Origin: Gulosibacter hominis
Lineage (GTDB): Bacteria; Actinomycetota; Actinomycetes; Actinomycetales; Microbacteriaceae
Length of the DNA stretch: 64,000 bases
NCBI RefSeq assembly: GCF_904842695.1
Contig: NZ_CAJGWQ010000003.1
Location: 1-64,000 of the forward strand
Direction: 5' to 3'
The translations under genes and the position numbers were made by a program. The notes under the pieces are model-generated. The model searched no databases, was not told the DNA's origin, and saw only the letters and a list, made by a program, of their open reading frames with translations. Positions 1 through 8,405 of this stretch are shown here, in pieces. Numbering within the stretch: position 1 is the stretch's first letter; each line of letters begins with the position of its first letter.

Positions 1-127
1 GTTACGGTGGGTCATGGAACGGGTCTCCTTTCGGACGACGGATGTTTTCGACACCACCCATCGTGCCGGTCAGAGGCCCGTTCCTTCTACCCACACTCCG
101 GTGGCCACAACGTCATGGCCCACAACA
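1..127 (-). mobile_element. Partial IS481-like element: left-truncated transposase start plus terminal end
   Basis: Only the first five codons of a minus-strand gene (MTHRN, start at 15) lie inside the window. A good ribosome binding site (AAAGGAGA) precedes them. MTHRN is a common N-terminus of actinobacterial IS481-family transposases. The minus-strand leader runs back to TGTTGTGGGCCATGACG at about 111-127, which would fit an IS481 end beginning TGT. The rest of the element lies outside the window, so the family is an inference from five residues plus the end sequence. A different minus-strand gene with the same start cannot be excluded. Confidence 0.45.
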
Positions 128-882
128 ACTAGGGGCGTTCGCAGCCTGGCTGCCCTACGCGGCCGTTCTGTCTGCCGCGCGCTGCCGCTTTGACTGTCGC
201 GCTGCGCGCCTGCCTTGCCTGTCCACACTCACACTGCCCGGTGCTGCGCGCCTGCCCCGCTGTGCCGCGGCGCGCGCTGCCCTTCGCCAGGCCTCGGTGA
301 TCTCCCGTGCTTCACCCTTTCGCCACTTCGCGAAGTGCCCCTCAAATGACGTTTTGCACATGGCGTGCGATAGACATTTCGTCGATTGAGGGGCAAAGGC
401 GGATAGAACAGTGCATGCGGCGTTTTGAGGGGACATTTGCGCGTGAAGCCGCGTTCACTCCAGCAGCCGCTGCGCCCGGTCCGCCACGGGCGAGGCCCAC
501 AGCGAGAACGCCTCGTTGGCCGCCGACTTCGCTTGCATTTTTTGGAATAAAGAGGATGCAGGGTTCCTCCTGGTGTCGTTATTTGCAAGCGCACTCGGCA
601 TTGCGGATCCCCGTGCGTTTGGGAATGTGGCTGAAGTGACTGGTGTGCCAGCGGAGCGCCGCGGCCGCTGGCCAGTCGCGCAACCGCTGTGCTCATGGAT
701 CACCTCTTGGCTGGCGCTTACTATCGGTCTTGCGGCGGCTACTTCCTCGCGATACTCCCAGGATGACTGGCTCTTGTCACCGTTGCACCTGTGACAGAAG
801 CCAGTTAGGAGGCTAGAAGGCGGGCGCTGGGGCTCACTCGCGTGCGGGTGAATTGTGTCTGTCGTTTATCTCTGATTTGTTC
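128..882. other. Gene-poor stretch between the IS end and the decarboxylase gene
   Basis: No convincing gene was found in these 755 bases. Open frames exist on both strands (for example a minus-strand frame at 455-703 of 82 codons), but they are arginine/alanine-rich, lack clear ribosome binding sites and resemble no family known to me. An imperfect inverted repeat (336-351 and 380-395) is listed separately. The position between an insertion sequence and a probable island suggests decayed mobile DNA. Confidence 0.4.
336..395. repeat. Imperfect inverted repeat, 14 of 16 positions paired
   Basis: The arm TGCCCCTCAAATGACG at 336-351 faces CGTCGATTGAGGGGCA at 380-395 across a 28-base spacer. A partial third copy of the TTGAGGGG core occurs near 424-432. 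It could be a stem-loop, a mobile-element end or a protein-binding site. Confidence 0.5.
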
Positions 883-2178
883 TTAACGAGCTCGAGCAGC
901 CCAATCAACTCCGGCTGCCGGCTCATGCAGCATCGACAACTCTTCATAGTTTTCGCGGCGGACTGCCAGATAGTCTTTTCCATCCGCGACCAAGACTACA
1001 GCTGGGCGCAGAGCACCGTTGTAGTTGTTCGTCATCGTGTAGCTATAAGCTCCAGTGACCGGCATAACGAGTAGATCACCAGGCTCGGCTCCTTGAAACT
1101 CAGCGTCGCTAACGAGCAAATCACCCGACTCACATTGGCGACCGACAACATCTGCAACAAAAATATCGTTCGGGTTGCTCCTGGAGATGTTCGTCACCGA
1201 GTATCGCTGCCCAGTGAGCGCGATGTCTAGCTGATCGGCCATGCCGCCATCGACCGCTACAAACGATTTTCTATCACGCCGCTTTACAGAGACCACGGAA
1301 TACACCGTGACTCCGGATCTCGCGACCAATGCGCGGCCTGGTTCGATGATGATGCGTGATTCTCGAGGGAGAACCTCCACCGCAGCACCGGTCACGGCAT
1401 CGAGATATGCATCGACAGCGGGGGCGCCTTCGCCGGGGTAATAGTCGACGCCAAGCCCACCACCTATGTCATAGGTAGCAACGTCCCCAAACTCGGCAAC
1501 GGCTTTGACACCTTCTGCAAAGGGTTCAACATCGAGGATCTGTGACCCGAGGTGCAGATGAACCCCTTCAAATCTCAGGTGTGGATGGGCCTTGATTCTC
1601 TCGATCGCCTTACGTGCCTCATCGAATGTCATCCCGAACTTAGATTCTGCATGAGCCGTCACCTGATTCGGATGTACATTGACTGGCACCAGGGGATTGA
1701 CCCGAAGCATCACCTCCTGAACGCGATCGCAGAGCTTCTCCAGTCGAGCAAGCTCGTCAAAGTTGTCGATGATGAAGCAGCGAATACCTGCATCTAGACC
1801 CATTCGGAGCTCAGCTTCGGTCTTAGCATTGCCGTGGAAGTAGATGTGTTCAGGTGAGACTCCGCCGCGGAGTGCCAAGTTCAGCTCCCCGCCCCCCGCA
1901 ACGTCCACACAAATACCCTCAGATTCCGCAATCGAGTACATTGCACGAATCGGAAAGGCTTTAGAAGCGAAGAGTACGTCACTCTTCGGCCAGCGTGTGC
2001 GCAACCCATCTAGCACTCGGCGCATCTGCTGCCGGAGTCCAGTTTCATCGATCACGTGTAGTGGAGTGCCATATTTGGCAGCCAAATCACTGACGGGTAA
2101 ACCGCCGATTTCAAGGGTGTGCTCATCAGAGAAAGCGGCGGTTTCTGGCAGCACTTGAAGAAGTTCGTTCTTGCTCAC
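883..2178 (-). CDS. lysA: Fold-type III PLP decarboxylase, diaminopimelate decarboxylase family
   Basis: 431 residues, GTG start with an AGGAA ribosome binding site. The family decarboxylates meso-diaminopimelate to L-lysine with pyridoxal phosphate. The alanine-racemase-like barrel carries the PLP lysine in FASKAFP (about K73), HLGSQ (209-213), the phosphate-binding GGGLG (239-243) and EPGR (279-282). The C-terminal beta domain has CESGD (349-353), typical of DapDC rather than ornithine decarboxylases. It heads the minus-strand group with an amino-acid importer and lies near D-aminoacylase and an M20 peptidase, not beside argS or hom where housekeeping lysA usually sits in Actinomycetota. 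It may therefore be a catabolic enzyme for a D-diamino acid (compare D-ornithine/D-lysine decarboxylases of the same fold). Family assignment is firm; the substrate is open. Confidence 0.88.
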   Translation of the reverse strand: MSKNELLQVLPETAAFSDEHTLEIGGLPVSDLAAKYGTPLHVIDETGLRQQMRRVLDGLRTRWPKSDVLFASKAFPIRAMYSIAESEGICVDVAGGGELNLALRGGVSPEHIYFHGNAKTEAELRMGLDAGIRCFIIDNFDELARLEKLCDRVQEVMLRVNPLVPVNVHPNQVTAHAESKFGMTFDEARKAIERIKAHPHLRFEGVHLHLGSQILDVEPFAEGVKAVAEFGDVATYDIGGGLGVDYYPGEGAPAVDAYLDAVTGAAVEVLPRESRIIIEPGRALVARSGVTVYSVVSVKRRDRKSFVAVDGGMADQLDIALTGQRYSVTNISRSNPNDIFVADVVGRQCESGDLLVSDAEFQGAEPGDLLVMPVTGAYSYTMTNNYNGALRPAVVLVADGKDYLAVRRENYEELSMLHEPAAGVDWAARAR

Positions 2179-2243
2179 TTGTATTCCTAAATAAGTCGGT
2201 TCGCGCTCTGAGTATGAGCTGGTGTGGTGCTCGAAGAGTAGAA

Positions 2244-3017
2244 TTAAAGTAGATGCGAAAGGAAATCCCGCGTCCGGGGCTCCTGCGGGTTGGCAATCAT
2301 TTCGGCGGGTTTCCCAGTTTCAACCACCTTGCCACCGTCGACGAAAATGAGCTTGTCGCCAACTTCACGAGCAAAGCCAATCTCATGTGTGACCACAATC
2401 ATCGTCATGCCGGTCAGTGCAAGCCGTTTCATGACAGACAAGACCTCGCCAACTAGCTCGGGGTCGAGAGCGCTTGTCGGCTCGTCGAATAGCATGAGCT
2501 TGGGTTTCATAGCGAGCGAACGTGCGATCGCCACCCGCTGCTGTTGCCCGCCAGAGAGTGTATTGGGATAGGCGTCACGTTTTGCGCTAAGGCCCACTTT
2601 GTTTAGTAGGTCTTCTGCGGTGGGGATGGCTTCACGCTTGGACTCTCGTAGAATCCCTACAGGGCCTTCGATGATGTTCTCTAGCACGGTTAGGTGTGGA
2701 AACAGGTTGAACCGCTGGAAAACCATGCCAATTTCACGACGTTGTTGTTGGATAGCGCGATTGGGCAGCTGCTTTAGTACGTCGCCCTTCCGTTCATATC
2801 CGATAATCTCACCCTCGACCTCGATGTAGCCACCGTCCGGACACTCGAGATGGTTGATGCACCGCAGTAGAGTCGATTTACCTGAGCCCGAAGGTCCAAT
2901 GATGCAGGCGACTTGGCCTTTCTCGATTTCAAGGTTGATTCCATCTAGAACGACGTTGTCTCCAAAACGTTTTTCAAGCTCGACGACTGAAACCATAGGC
3001 TTTTCTGATGCGGTCAT
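2244..3017 (-). CDS. Polar amino-acid ABC importer, ATP-binding protein
   Basis: 257 residues. ATPase of a GlnQ/HisP/ArtP-type importer that energises uptake of polar amino acids. Walker [10 protein letters not shown] is at 41-49, signature LSGGQ at 154-158, Walker B LMLFDEP at 174-180 and the switch histidine in VVTHE near 211. The start at 3017 is chosen because it follows GGAGG and overlaps the permease stop as ATGA; a longer upstream frame exists but would run into the permease. It is translationally coupled to the permease and lies in one minus-strand group with permease and binding protein. Substrate class follows from family; the exact ligand is unknown. Confidence 0.93.
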   Translation of the reverse strand: MTASEKPMVSVVELEKRFGDNVVLDGINLEIEKGQVACIIGPSGSGKSTLLRCINHLECPDGGYIEVEGEIIGYERKGDVLKQLPNRAIQQQRREIGMVFQRFNLFPHLTVLENIIEGPVGILRESKREAIPTAEDLLNKVGLSAKRDAYPNTLSGGQQQRVAIARSLAMKPKLMLFDEPTSALDPELVGEVLSVMKRLALTGMTMIVVTHEIGFAREVGDKLIFVDGGKVVETGKPAEMIANPQEPRTRDFLSHLL

Positions 3018-3964
3018 GACTGAGTAGCTCCCTCCGCTACCTTGCCCTGATTCGGGGTAGTTCCTTGCGGATTCTGCTGGCGGCCTTTCCAAGTCGTTAG
3101 ATTATCGAGAATCAGTCTGCCTAACTTTTGTCCAGACTTCGGGCCGGCACCTTTCGAATAGTGTGACTCAATCACATACTGCACGATACTAAGCAGGGTA
3201 GTGGCGGCAATATACCAGAGCGAGGCAGCGATTAGCAGTGGGATGGTCTTGTAGTTTGTAGCCGCGATGTTTTGGGCGGTGTACAAGAGCTCCGGAACTG
3301 CAACGACGCTAACTAGTGACGTGGTCTTCAACATTCCGATGGCTTGGTTGCCGGTGGGTGGAATGATGATGCGCATCGCTTGGGGCAGGATGATCCGACG
3401 AATGGCGCGAGCCTTTGACATGCCAATCGAGTCTGCAGCTTCACGTTGGCCTTCGTCTACTGCGATCAAACCAGCTCGAACGATCTCGGCCATGTACGCG
3501 CCCTCGTTTAGTGACAGTGCCAAAAGGCCTGCCATGATCGGGGTGATGATTTGATTCGCGTCCAGTGTGACAAAGGTTACGACATGGGGGATTCCAATTG
3601 TGATTTCTGGATAGAGTGCAGCAATGTTGTACCAGAAAATCACTTGAACCAGCAAGGGTGTGCCGCGGAAGAACCAGATATATAGGTTTGCCAAAGCGGC
3701 CAGCAGCGGAACCTTTGACACTTGCAGTAAGGCAAGCACGATTCCGAGTAGGATTCCGGTGGTCATTGAGGCGACTGTGAGCGCAATCGTTACAAGGAAG
3801 CCGTTTACGATCCGTTCTGAGAATACGTATTCGAGAACTACATCCCAGTAGAATCGGGGGTTCCCAAGGATGTCAAAAAGAATGAGTGCAAGAATTCCTA
3901 CTGCAATGATGCTCGCTATCCAGCGTCCGTAGTGGCGCGGATGTTCTACGCGTAGTCCTGACAT
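3014..3964 (-). CDS. Polar amino-acid ABC importer, membrane permease (HisM/ArtQ type)
   Basis: 316 residues. Inner-membrane subunit of the importer, with about five to six hydrophobic segments. The cytoplasmic EAA loop that docks the ATPase is clear near residues 185-215 ([20 protein letters not shown]). An extra N-terminal transmembrane segment (about 16-35) and a polar tail of about 40 residues extend beyond the usual 220-250-residue family length. Only one permease is present, so it probably works as a homodimer. It overlaps the ATPase gene by four bases. Confidence 0.92.
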   Translation of the reverse strand: MSGLRVEHPRHYGRWIASIIAVGILALILFDILGNPRFYWDVVLEYVFSERIVNGFLVTIALTVASMTTGILLGIVLALLQVSKVPLLAALANLYIWFFRGTPLLVQVIFWYNIAALYPEITIGIPHVVTFVTLDANQIITPIMAGLLALSLNEGAYMAEIVRAGLIAVDEGQREAADSIGMSKARAIRRIILPQAMRIIIPPTGNQAIGMLKTTSLVSVVAVPELLYTAQNIAATNYKTIPLLIAASLWYIAATTLLSIVQYVIESHYSKGAGPKSGQKLGRLILDNLTTWKGRQQNPQGTTPNQGKVAEGATQS

Positions 3965-4008
3965 GTTTCCCCTTGAGTTTATTGCCGCCGCGCGTTCTAG
4001 GTACGTGG

Positions 4009-4923
4009 CTACGACTTAGCATCGTTGATGGTCACGGCATCAATTGAATTGAACTCGTAGAGGCCCCACTTAGTCAGAATTTCCTCGTACACGCCCTCTT
4101 CGAAGAGTCTCTTCATGCCGGCCTCAACGGCGGCAACCAGCTCATCATTACCATTTGCGACTGCGATCCCAAGTTTCGCTGGGTCGTTGTAAAGTGACAC
4201 CACTTCAAACTCCTCGGGTGACTGAGACACCATGTATGCAGCCGAACCGGCAGTGATCATGGCTACATCCGCGCGGTTGCTGGTGATAGCGAGTAGGACT
4301 TGGTCCTGGCCTTGAAACTCATTAATGGTTAGTGTGCCCTTGCCTGATTTTGAGCACTCTTCCACTTGTTCTGCAGCTGTGGAGGCCATGGTGGTGCCTG
4401 ACTGCACTGAGATCGAAAGGCCACACAGGTCTTCGAGCTTCTCGGGTCGGTGCTCTGCAGTGGGTGTTACAACGAAGGCGCCACCATTCTGCATGTAGTC
4501 AACAAAGGTCACGGATTCCTGTCGCTCGAGCTTGTCAGCCATGCCTGACATAGCGAGGTCGTACTTTCCGCTGGAAAGACCTGGGATGAGGTTCGCTTGC
4601 GCTACAGGTGACATGCGGAACTCCACGCCCATGAGCTGTCCGAGGGCTGCGGCAATCTCAGGGTCGGCACCGATAAGTGTCTCGCCATCTTCGTCGAGGA
4701 AAACAAACGGTGGGTATGGGCTGTCAGCAGCGACAGAAATGTAGCCTCGGTCAAGGACCTCTTGAGGAAGCATCTCCCGAATCTCGGGGTCGACTTCCAG
4801 GTTGAATTCGCTCTGAGCGGTTGAGGCTGTTTCTTCGCCATCGGTGCCGCCACTTCCACTGGCGCAAGCCGTGAGCAGGAGCAGAGTTGAACTGACTGCC
4901 AGAGTCTTAAGCCACTTGTTCAT
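4009..4923 (-). CDS. Amino-acid ABC importer, lipoprotein substrate-binding protein
   Basis: 304 residues. Extracellular solute-binding protein family 3. The start at 4923 gives a lipoprotein signal (MNKWLK, hydrophobic core, lipobox LLTAC) and has AAGGTGG upstream; a longer frame to 5010 would bury the signal peptide. The mature part has the family pattern YISVAADSPYPPF, then GADPEIAAALGQLMG and a ligand arginine-type loop near DLCGLSISVQSGT. It lies 45 bases before the permease gene and probably defines the importer specificity. The acidic mature N-terminus is typical of Gram-positive binding lipoproteins. Confidence 0.93.
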   Translation of the reverse strand: MNKWLKTLAVSSTLLLLTACASGSGGTDGEETASTAQSEFNLEVDPEIREMLPQEVLDRGYISVAADSPYPPFVFLDEDGETLIGADPEIAAALGQLMGVEFRMSPVAQANLIPGLSSGKYDLAMSGMADKLERQESVTFVDYMQNGGAFVVTPTAEHRPEKLEDLCGLSISVQSGTTMASTAAEQVEECSKSGKGTLTINEFQGQDQVLLAITSNRADVAMITAGSAAYMVSQSPEEFEVVSLYNDPAKLGIAVANGNDELVAAVEAGMKRLFEEGVYEEILTKWGLYEFNSIDAVTINDAKS

Positions 4924-5071
4924 CGTTGAACCACCTTGGGGTAGGGCGAGACGCCTATGTCTCGCGGTAGGGCCACTGTATCGCTCGACTCGTGCAAGTT
5001 CTTCGTGCAATCCGACGAGTAATGCTTGGAGTTCTTGTTGAAGACTCTAAACTACAAGCGGTTGGGTGGTC

Positions 5072-6691
5072 CTAAGTCAGGTTGTCGAGCTTGTCAGGTG
5101 TTGCATCGCTCAACTCCTTTGCCCACAGTGATAGCCAAAGGCCGAGGGTTTCGGCCCCGCCTCGGAGATCGAGTTCCCACCGTTCTTTCGCGCGGTTGAG
5201 TCGGTAGCGCAAGGTATTGGGATGGATATGTAGTGCTTCAGAAGCGCGTCCAATATCGCCGAAGTGGTTGAAGTAGGCCAGCAGCGACTTCCGATCGTCT
5301 GCCACGCTGGGGCTGTCGCCGTCTAGCAGTTCACGCGAGGCGGCGGGTGAGTACCGGCGAGCCGCTTCAAGGGCTTGATCGCCCAGGTCCAGCAGAAAGA
5401 AGTAGGTGCGCAAGGAGTTAATGTCGCGTACCTGGCCGCCGATCTGGGGGAGTGTCATGGCTTGTGCGCCCAGGCACAGTTCAGCCCAAGCTCCACCAGA
5501 CCGGAGTTCGCTCAAGCCATAACGACCGTAGACAACTCTCGTGGGTAGAGTAGTTCGTTCTTCGACCGCTTCTGCGATCGCGTTGGCGCATTTCTCCATG
5601 GCCTCTTTTGTGCGGCAGTTCGTGATCATTACGGCTAGATCTCGCGCGATGACTGTTACGACCGCTTGGAACCCAAGTGTCCCAAGCTTGCGGCTGATTG
5701 CTAGAGTGAGTTCGTTGACACGGAGGGGTTCATTGTCATCTGCAGGCACGGCGTAGTGAAAGAGCGTTGGTGTCGAGGGAATCTGTTCGAGGTGCTGTGC
5801 GAATTCCATAGGGTTTCGTGACTCCCCAATCAAGAGTCGGTGCAGTCGTTGCCCCTCAAGACGCAGCAATAGGAGTTCCTTTTCTCGGACATTGAGCAGT
5901 GCTTCGCGGGAGTCTGCCGCGGCACGTCGAAGAGCCGCGGCAGTGTCACCGGGACTGGATTGCCCAGTGTCTAACACCCAGATCGATCCCAGGACTTCCT
6001 CTCCATCGCGGATGGTTATTGCAAAACGTGGGAACTCTTCGCCTTCTACGAGGCAGGGGTACCTTCGCGGTGCTTCGTTCTGATACAACTCTTGGTATTG
6101 CCCATCGTGAATTGAGCTCTCGGGAACCTTACGTGCCAAGATGCCAGCTTGTCGAAGTGGGTCGATCGGCTGTCCTTCGACACTGGAGTAGGCGATGACG
6201 TGACGTTCTACGTTCTCGATGGCAACAGCGCCTCCCATAAGACGTGCCAGGCCATTGGCGATGGCGAATAGTCTCCCTGATGGTGACACGCTACCCACAT
6301 TGTGTTCGTCCTCTTGGTTCAGCATTGACCAGATTGACACATATGCTCGGCCGAGTGAGCTTTCTCGCCTTAAGTACACCCATGAGACTGCTCTCCAGAC
6401 GGGGGACCCGTTGGTCGACTGCCCATCGATCTTGACGACAACGGTTGAGAAGCCGTTGTGCAGGAGCTGCTCTTCGGTGAATTGCCGTTGCAGCTCCCCG
6501 GGTGAACCTGCGTACACGAGTACGCCCCCAGTGCCAACGTCAGGGATCTCCGTATCGCTGGGTGAAACCAGCGCGCTTGTCAGGAGCCGTGGCTCGGTGT
6601 TGGGTGCGCGTTGCCAGCTGTAGACAGTTGTTGGGCCAAGAATCTCGATGAGTGCCTGAATTGAGTCGCGCTCGGTGCGAGGTTGAGTCAT
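5072..6691 (-). CDS. PucR-family transcriptional regulator
   Basis: 539 residues. The N-terminal half lacks an obvious catalytic motif and resembles the variable sensor region of PucR/CdaR-like regulators. The middle has GGDEF-like degenerate architecture, and the C-terminus carries the PucR helix-turn-helix (LLAYFNHFGDIGRASEALHI at about 470-490, then HPNTLRYRLNRAKE). Such proteins commonly control purine, amino-acid or amide catabolism in response to a metabolite. It lies between the importer group (same strand) and the divergently transcribed D-aminoacylase, so it probably regulates both. The 118-base divergent region would hold the operators. Confidence 0.88.
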   Translation of the reverse strand: MTQPRTERDSIQALIEILGPTTVYSWQRAPNTEPRLLTSALVSPSDTEIPDVGTGGVLVYAGSPGELQRQFTEEQLLHNGFSTVVVKIDGQSTNGSPVWRAVSWVYLRRESSLGRAYVSIWSMLNQEDEHNVGSVSPSGRLFAIANGLARLMGGAVAIENVERHVIAYSSVEGQPIDPLRQAGILARKVPESSIHDGQYQELYQNEAPRRYPCLVEGEEFPRFAITIRDGEEVLGSIWVLDTGQSSPGDTAAALRRAAADSREALLNVREKELLLLRLEGQRLHRLLIGESRNPMEFAQHLEQIPSTPTLFHYAVPADDNEPLRVNELTLAISRKLGTLGFQAVVTVIARDLAVMITNCRTKEAMEKCANAIAEAVEERTTLPTRVVYGRYGLSELRSGGAWAELCLGAQAMTLPQIGGQVRDINSLRTYFFLLDLGDQALEAARRYSPAASRELLDGDSPSVADDRKSLLAYFNHFGDIGRASEALHIHPNTLRYRLNRAKERWELDLRGGAETLGLWLSLWAKELSDATPDKLDNLT

Positions 6692-6809
6692 TACGATCGC
6701 CTCTCTGTGATTACTGACAATCCAGACTGCTAAATCTTGGTTTATCCCACTATGGCTCCAAATGTATGCTCAGGCAAACGAGACAGACTTTCAACGCCGA
6801 GGGAGCCAC
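6692..6809. promoter_or_regulatory. Divergent control region between pucR-like gene and D-aminoacylase gene
   Basis: 118 bases separate two divergent starts. AT-rich tracts (TAAATCTTGG near 6731-6740, TTTATCCCACTAT near 6741-6753) stand out from their surroundings and could form promoters in both directions. GAGGGAG at 6799-6805 is the ribosome binding site for the D-aminoacylase. No perfect operator palindrome was recognised. Confidence 0.4.
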
Positions 6810-8405
6810 ATGGCAATCCAGCTCAGCATCACCAACGCGCGCATCATTGACGGCACGGGGGCACCTGCGTTCACGGGATGGGTAACAATCGAAGACGGCG
6901 TGATCACGGCAGTAACGCCAGAGACGACCGCATCAGATGTGTCTCCCCTGCCCAATAGCATTGATGCCAGGAATGCCGTCGTGGCTCCGGGATTCATTGA
7001 CGTTCACTCCCACGCGGACATTTCACCATTGCTTCAGGAGGACGACATCACCAAGATTCTGCAGGGTGTTACGACCGAAGTAGTGGGGAACTGTGGGAGC
7101 ACCGTGGCGCCGATCAACCCTGACCGTGCTGACAGTCTCAAGAGCACCATTGGTAAGAGTCACAACGTCCCTCACTATGACTGGGTTACATTCGCTGAGT
7201 ACCTGGATGTGCTTGATGGCCACGGGTATGTAACTAATATGTGTCCACTTGTGGGGCATGGGGCTCTGCGTGCGGCTGCAATGGGGGTGCGTGCTGAGGC
7301 GCCATCGGCCAAGGAGATGCTGCATATGCAGGAACTGCTTTCAGAAGCCCTTGATGCGGGTGCTTTTGGTCTCAGCCTCGGGTTAATCTATCCTCCCGGC
7401 CTTTATAGTGAAGAGGGAGAATTGGCGGCACTTGCCCAAATTCTTGGCGCGAAGCATACGCTTGCCTGTCACATGCGCAATGAGTCAAATTCGCTTCACG
7501 AGGCAATTGATGAAGTCTGTTCGGTGGCCGAGCGGTCGGGTGCCAATCTACAGATCTCACATCTGAAACTGTCGGGTAGTAATAACTGGGGGAAGGCAGA
7601 AGAAGCGCTTGCGCTCATCGAGGCCTATCGCAGTCGAGGCGTAAATGCTCATATCGATGTCTATCCGTATATGGCGGCATCTACCAAGCTTTCAGCATGC
7701 TTGCCGCCTTGGGCTCTGGCTGACGGTGCCGCAGAAACCATTTCAAGGCTTCGCTCGCCTGAATCTGCTGCGAGAATTCGGGCAGACCTAGAGTCTACTG
7801 AGATTCCCGACTGGGATAGTGCCTATCACAACGCCGGCCCCGAGGGGATTCGTGTTGCTTCGTCGAAAACGGAGCGATTCAATGGAATGAACCTAGTAGA
7901 GATTGCCCAGCAGTTTGATATTGATCCAATTGACGCGCTGTTCAAAGTGCTGATTGAAGAAGAGCTTGCTGTCATCATGCTCGAGTTCTCGATGGAAGAG
8001 GGTGACATGGTGAAGTTCTTGAGAGCCGATTACGCGATGGTTGGGTCGGACGGCAATTCGGCCAGCCTTGGAGGCTTGCCTCATCCCCGCCTGACTGGCA
8101 CTTACCCGACTGTTCTCGGGAAGTACGTTCGGGAACAAGGTGCGATGACGCTGGAGGAGGCTGTTCATAAGATGACCGGTCTCCCTGCGGCGAAATTTGG
8201 GGTGCCAGCTCGTGGATTCATTAAGCCTGGAGCTGTTGCTGACCTTGTTTGCTTTGACCCCGACTCGGTGCGATCTGGCAGCGATTACGACCACCCGCTT
8301 GGTGAACCTGTGGGTATTAACTGGGTGATGCAGTCTGGTCGCATCGTCGTGCAGCAAGGCAAGTGGTGTAATGAACGCAATGGTGTACGACTCATGCCTG
8401 CATAG
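6810..8405 (+). CDS. N-acyl-D-amino-acid deacylase (D-aminoacylase), amidohydrolase superfamily
   Basis: 531 residues. Metal-dependent hydrolase that releases a D-amino acid from its N-acyl form. Metal ligands fit the family: HSHAD at 66-70, a cysteine in GNCG at 95 (the bridging cysteine of D-aminoacylases), HMRNES and SHLKLSGSN in the middle, and GSDGNS near 410. The start at 6810 is set by GAGGGAG; an in-frame ATG at 6762 would add 16 polar residues without a good binding site. It begins a plus-strand pair with the M20 peptidase and is divergent from the regulator. Dihydroorotase-like relatives exist, but length and cysteine favour D-aminoacylase. Confidence 0.9.
   Translation: MAIQLSITNARIIDGTGAPAFTGWVTIEDGVITAVTPETTASDVSPLPNSIDARNAVVAPGFIDVHSHADISPLLQEDDITKILQGVTTEVVGNCGSTVAPINPDRADSLKSTIGKSHNVPHYDWVTFAEYLDVLDGHGYVTNMCPLVGHGALRAAAMGVRAEAPSAKEMLHMQELLSEALDAGAFGLSLGLIYPPGLYSEEGELAALAQILGAKHTLACHMRNESNSLHEAIDEVCSVAERSGANLQISHLKLSGSNNWGKAEEALALIEAYRSRGVNAHIDVYPYMAASTKLSACLPPWALADGAAETISRLRSPESAARIRADLESTEIPDWDSAYHNAGPEGIRVASSKTERFNGMNLVEIAQQFDIDPIDALFKVLIEEELAVIMLEFSMEEGDMVKFLRADYAMVGSDGNSASLGGLPHPRLTGTYPTVLGKYVREQGAMTLEEAVHKMTGLPAAKFGVPARGFIKPGAVADLVCFDPDSVRSGSDYDHPLGEPVGINWVMQSGRIVVQQGKWCNERNGVRLMPA

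Noticed and set aside
455-703. An 82-codon minus-strand frame in the left gene-poor region
   Set aside because: No ribosome binding site and no similarity I can name; left as unannotated sequence.
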